Below, piece after piece: positions 7,474-9,068 of a DNA stretch of 9,068 bases (position 1 is its first letter; every line of letters begins with the position of its first letter). The notes under the pieces were generated by a model. The model searched no databases and was not told the origin of the DNA. It was given only the letters and a program-made list of their open reading frames with translations. The position numbers and the translations under genes were made by a program. Source of the DNA: Synergistaceae bacterium (lineage in GTDB: Bacteria; Synergistota; Synergistia; Synergistales; Synergistaceae); contig JAUNSQ010000056.1 in NCBI GenBank assembly GCA_030539135.1, forward strand, positions 1 through 9,068, in the 5' to 3' direction.

Positions 7474-8430
7474 ATGGATATCGACAAAAAAATACCTGTT
7501 ATCGCAATTATAGGACCGACAGCTGTCGGAAAGACGGCATTCAGCCTAAAACTTGCCCGAAGTTTGGACGCTGAGATAGTTTCCGTGGATTCGCGTCAGG
7601 TATATCGTTATCTTGATGTCGGCACCGACAAAGTAGACTTGAAAACTAGGAAGGAAATCCTGCATCACTTGATAGACATTGTTGACCCAGACCAAGTATT
7701 TTCCGCCGCTGATTTCTCAGCGCAGGCAAGCGACGCGATAGAACGCATAAGAGCGCGTGGCAGGACCCCTCTCCTTATTGGCGGAACGCCATTCTATTAC
7801 AAAGCCCTGTGCGGATCTTTGTCCGATGATCTGCCAAAGGACGAGGCCATGCGCATGACGCTGGAGGGCGAGATATCAGAGCATGGACTTGCGTTTTTGT
7901 ACGATGAATTGACCTTGGCCGACTCCGTCGCCGCGTCAAAGATACACCAAAACGACCCTGTCCGTATAATGCGCGCTCTGGAGATATACAGGCTGACTGG
8001 CAAGCCCATAACGTGGTGGTATGAACACCAGAAGAAAATCACGACGCCATACGATATTTTTTATATCGGACTTATCCGTGGCAGAGCGACGCTTTACGCG
8101 AATATCGAGAAAAGAGCGGCGGCGCAGTTCGATAACGGCTACCCGGAAGAGGTGGAGTGGCTGCTCTTAAAAGGCTACTCACAAAAATTGCCGGCGCTCC
8201 AAGGGTTTGGCTACCGTGAACTTGTCAAATATATACAAGGGCAATGCTCTCTTGAAGAGGCTCTGAACGGGGATGTCAAATCGACAAAGGCGTTTTCGCG
8301 CCGCCAGATGACATGGTTCAAACATTTTGAGCCAGCAGTGTGGTATGATTTTGACACCGTAGATATCGCCGCCGCGCTCGACGACGCTCTGCGGCGTTCA
8401 GAGAAACACATGGAGGGCGTGAGTGAATAG
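7474..8430 (+). CDS. miaA: tRNA dimethylallyltransferase MiaA
   Basis: MiaA transfers the dimethylallyl group of DMAPP to N6 of A37 in tRNAs that read codons starting with U, making i6A37. The length of 318 residues is typical. The P-loop GPTAVGKT is at 14-21 and the conserved DSRQVYR follows with D39, which in the family acts on the A37 amino group. Then come HHLIDIVDP, GGTPFYYKAL (from G103), NDPVRIMRALEIYRLTGKP and the tRNA-binding tail RRQMTWFKH. The family form GGTGLY appears here as GGTPFY, a conservative local variant. The ATG directly abuts the mutL TAG in the same frame, with no good ribosome binding site, so it probably depends on ribosomes finishing mutL. An A7 run covers codons 5-7. 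Its substrate DMAPP is made by the product of the next gene, ispH. Confidence 0.97.
   Translation: MDIDKKIPVIAIIGPTAVGKTAFSLKLARSLDAEIVSVDSRQVYRYLDVGTDKVDLKTRKEILHHLIDIVDPDQVFSAADFSAQASDAIERIRARGRTPLLIGGTPFYYKALCGSLSDDLPKDEAMRMTLEGEISEHGLAFLYDELTLADSVAASKIHQNDPVRIMRALEIYRLTGKPITWWYEHQKKITTPYDIFYIGLIRGRATLYANIEKRAAAQFDNGYPEEVEWLLLKGYSQKLPALQGFGYRELVKYIQGQCSLEEALNGDVKSTKAFSRRQMTWFKHFEPAVWYDFDTVDIAAALDDALRRSEKHMEGVSE
8412..8417 (+). promoter_or_regulatory. Likely ribosome binding site of ispH
   Basis: GGAGGG near the end of miaA is a strong Shine-Dalgarno match. The core GGAGG (8412-8416) lies 14 bases before the ispH ATG, somewhat longer than optimal. No closer match exists, and the start is fixed by an in-frame TAG immediately upstream. 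Confidence 0.5.
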
Positions 8431-9068
8431 ATGAAGGTCCATATTGCCGATCCGACAGGCCTGTGCTTTGGCGTTAAAAGAGCGATAACGACGCTTGAAG
8501 ACGCATTAAAGACGATCGACCATGTATATTCGCTCGGCAGCCCGATACATAATCCTCAAGAGATCAACAGGCTGATGAAATTGGGGCTTGTCGTCGTCGA
8601 TAAACCAGACGATGTTCCCAACGGTTCAGTTTCTTTCGTCAGAGCTCACGGAGTCACGCCGAAAGCCTATGACGCGCTGAGGGAACGCAGCTCGCTGATG
8701 GTCGACGGGACATGTCCATTTGTGAAAACTGCGCAGGAAAGAGCAAATACCCTTTCCAAAGAGGGGTATGTCGTGATAATATCGGGCGACATCAGACACC
8801 CTGAGGTGCAGGCGATAATGGGTTATGTAGAGGGAGACGTGGTAGTGCTCTCTGATTTAGATGAGATACCGAAGTCTCTTTATGGCAAAAAGTGTGGAAT
8901 ACTTAGCCAGACGACGCAGAAGGTCGCATCGTTTGTATCATTGGTAAGTATATTTGTATCTGTTTCACCCGAGATTAAGGTATATAATACGATTTGCAAA
9001 GCGACGCTGGCGCGTCAGGAATCTGTCTGCCAACTAGCCTCAGAAGTTGACGGAATGATTGTGCTTGG
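8431..9068 (+). CDS. ispH: 4-hydroxy-3-methylbut-2-enyl diphosphate reductase IspH (partial, 3' end outside window)
   Basis: IspH is the last enzyme of the MEP pathway; its [4Fe-4S] cluster reduces HMBPP to IPP and DMAPP. The frame is open from ATG at 8431 to the window edge, giving 212 residues of a protein usually about 280-320 long. All three cluster cysteines are present: C12 in GLCFGVKRA, C95 in GTCPFV and C189 in NTICKAT. Substrate residues include H40 (SPIHNP), H73 (RAHGV), H123 and E125 (RHPEV), and T162 in SQTTQ. The start is certain because TAG precedes it in frame and C12 needs an early start. The gene abuts miaA exactly and is in the same frame. In some phyla IspH is fused to a ribosomal-protein-S1-like region; the missing end prevents a check here. 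Confidence 0.97.
   Translation, partial: MKVHIADPTGLCFGVKRAITTLEDALKTIDHVYSLGSPIHNPQEINRLMKLGLVVVDKPDDVPNGSVSFVRAHGVTPKAYDALRERSSLMVDGTCPFVKTAQERANTLSKEGYVVIISGDIRHPEVQAIMGYVEGDVVVLSDLDEIPKSLYGKKCGILSQTTQKVASFVSLVSIFVSVSPEIKVYNTICKATLARQESVCQLASEVDGMIVL

Noticed and set aside
6879..7487. Antisense open frame of about 200 codons opposite mutL
   Set aside because: Serine-rich low-complexity translation that mirrors the sense codon pattern; mutL is intact here.
8983..8988. Perfect TATAAT inside ispH
   Set aside because: The bases code for part of the conserved VYNTIC segment, and no good -35 element lies 16-18 bases upstream. It may be a weak cryptic promoter, but the support is too thin.

Overview
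The window is a tightly packed bacterial chromosomal segment with every recognisable gene on the + strand. It reads as one operon-like run: the tail of an unidentified upstream gene (1-72), alaS, ruvX (yqgF), mutS, mutL, miaA, and the first two thirds of ispH, which runs off the right edge. The first 29-32 bases of untranslated sequence (73-104) and a 9-base gap after alaS are the only non-coding stretches. Every other junction is an overlap of 1-4 bases or an exact stop/start abutment. No tRNA, rRNA, CRISPR array, mobile element, rho-independent terminator or convincing promoter is visible, so transcription probably starts upstream of base 1 and continues past base 9068.

Organism: base composition looks close to balanced. 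ATA is used freely for isoleucine, two genes start with TTG, and MutL is of the endonuclease type with no MutH. This gene order together with the MEP-pathway enzyme IspH suggests an anaerobic bacterium outside the gamma-proteobacteria. Synergistota is my best guess, from remembered gene order rather than any search, and should be treated as tentative.

Functions: alaS charges and proofreads tRNA-Ala. ruvX encodes the YqgF-family RNase H-fold protein linked to 16S rRNA maturation or Holliday-junction processing. mutS and mutL are the two core methyl-independent mismatch-repair proteins, each with a plausible sliding-clamp-binding peptide (QLVLF in MutS, QDLAIP in MutL). miaA prenylates A37 of tRNAs using DMAPP, and the next gene, ispH, makes DMAPP and IPP. 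The block therefore joins translation accuracy, replication accuracy and a tRNA modification with the supply of its own substrate.

I found no sign of an undescribed multi-gene system; these are well-known housekeeping genes with intact motifs. The points most worth a second look are a 14-bp hairpin with a six-T loop inside ruvX (2815-2848), two identical TAGATG junctions that keep mutL, miaA and ispH in one continuous reading frame, an A7 run at the start of miaA inside a mismatch-repair operon, and a Q-to-P change in the MutL endonuclease motif.
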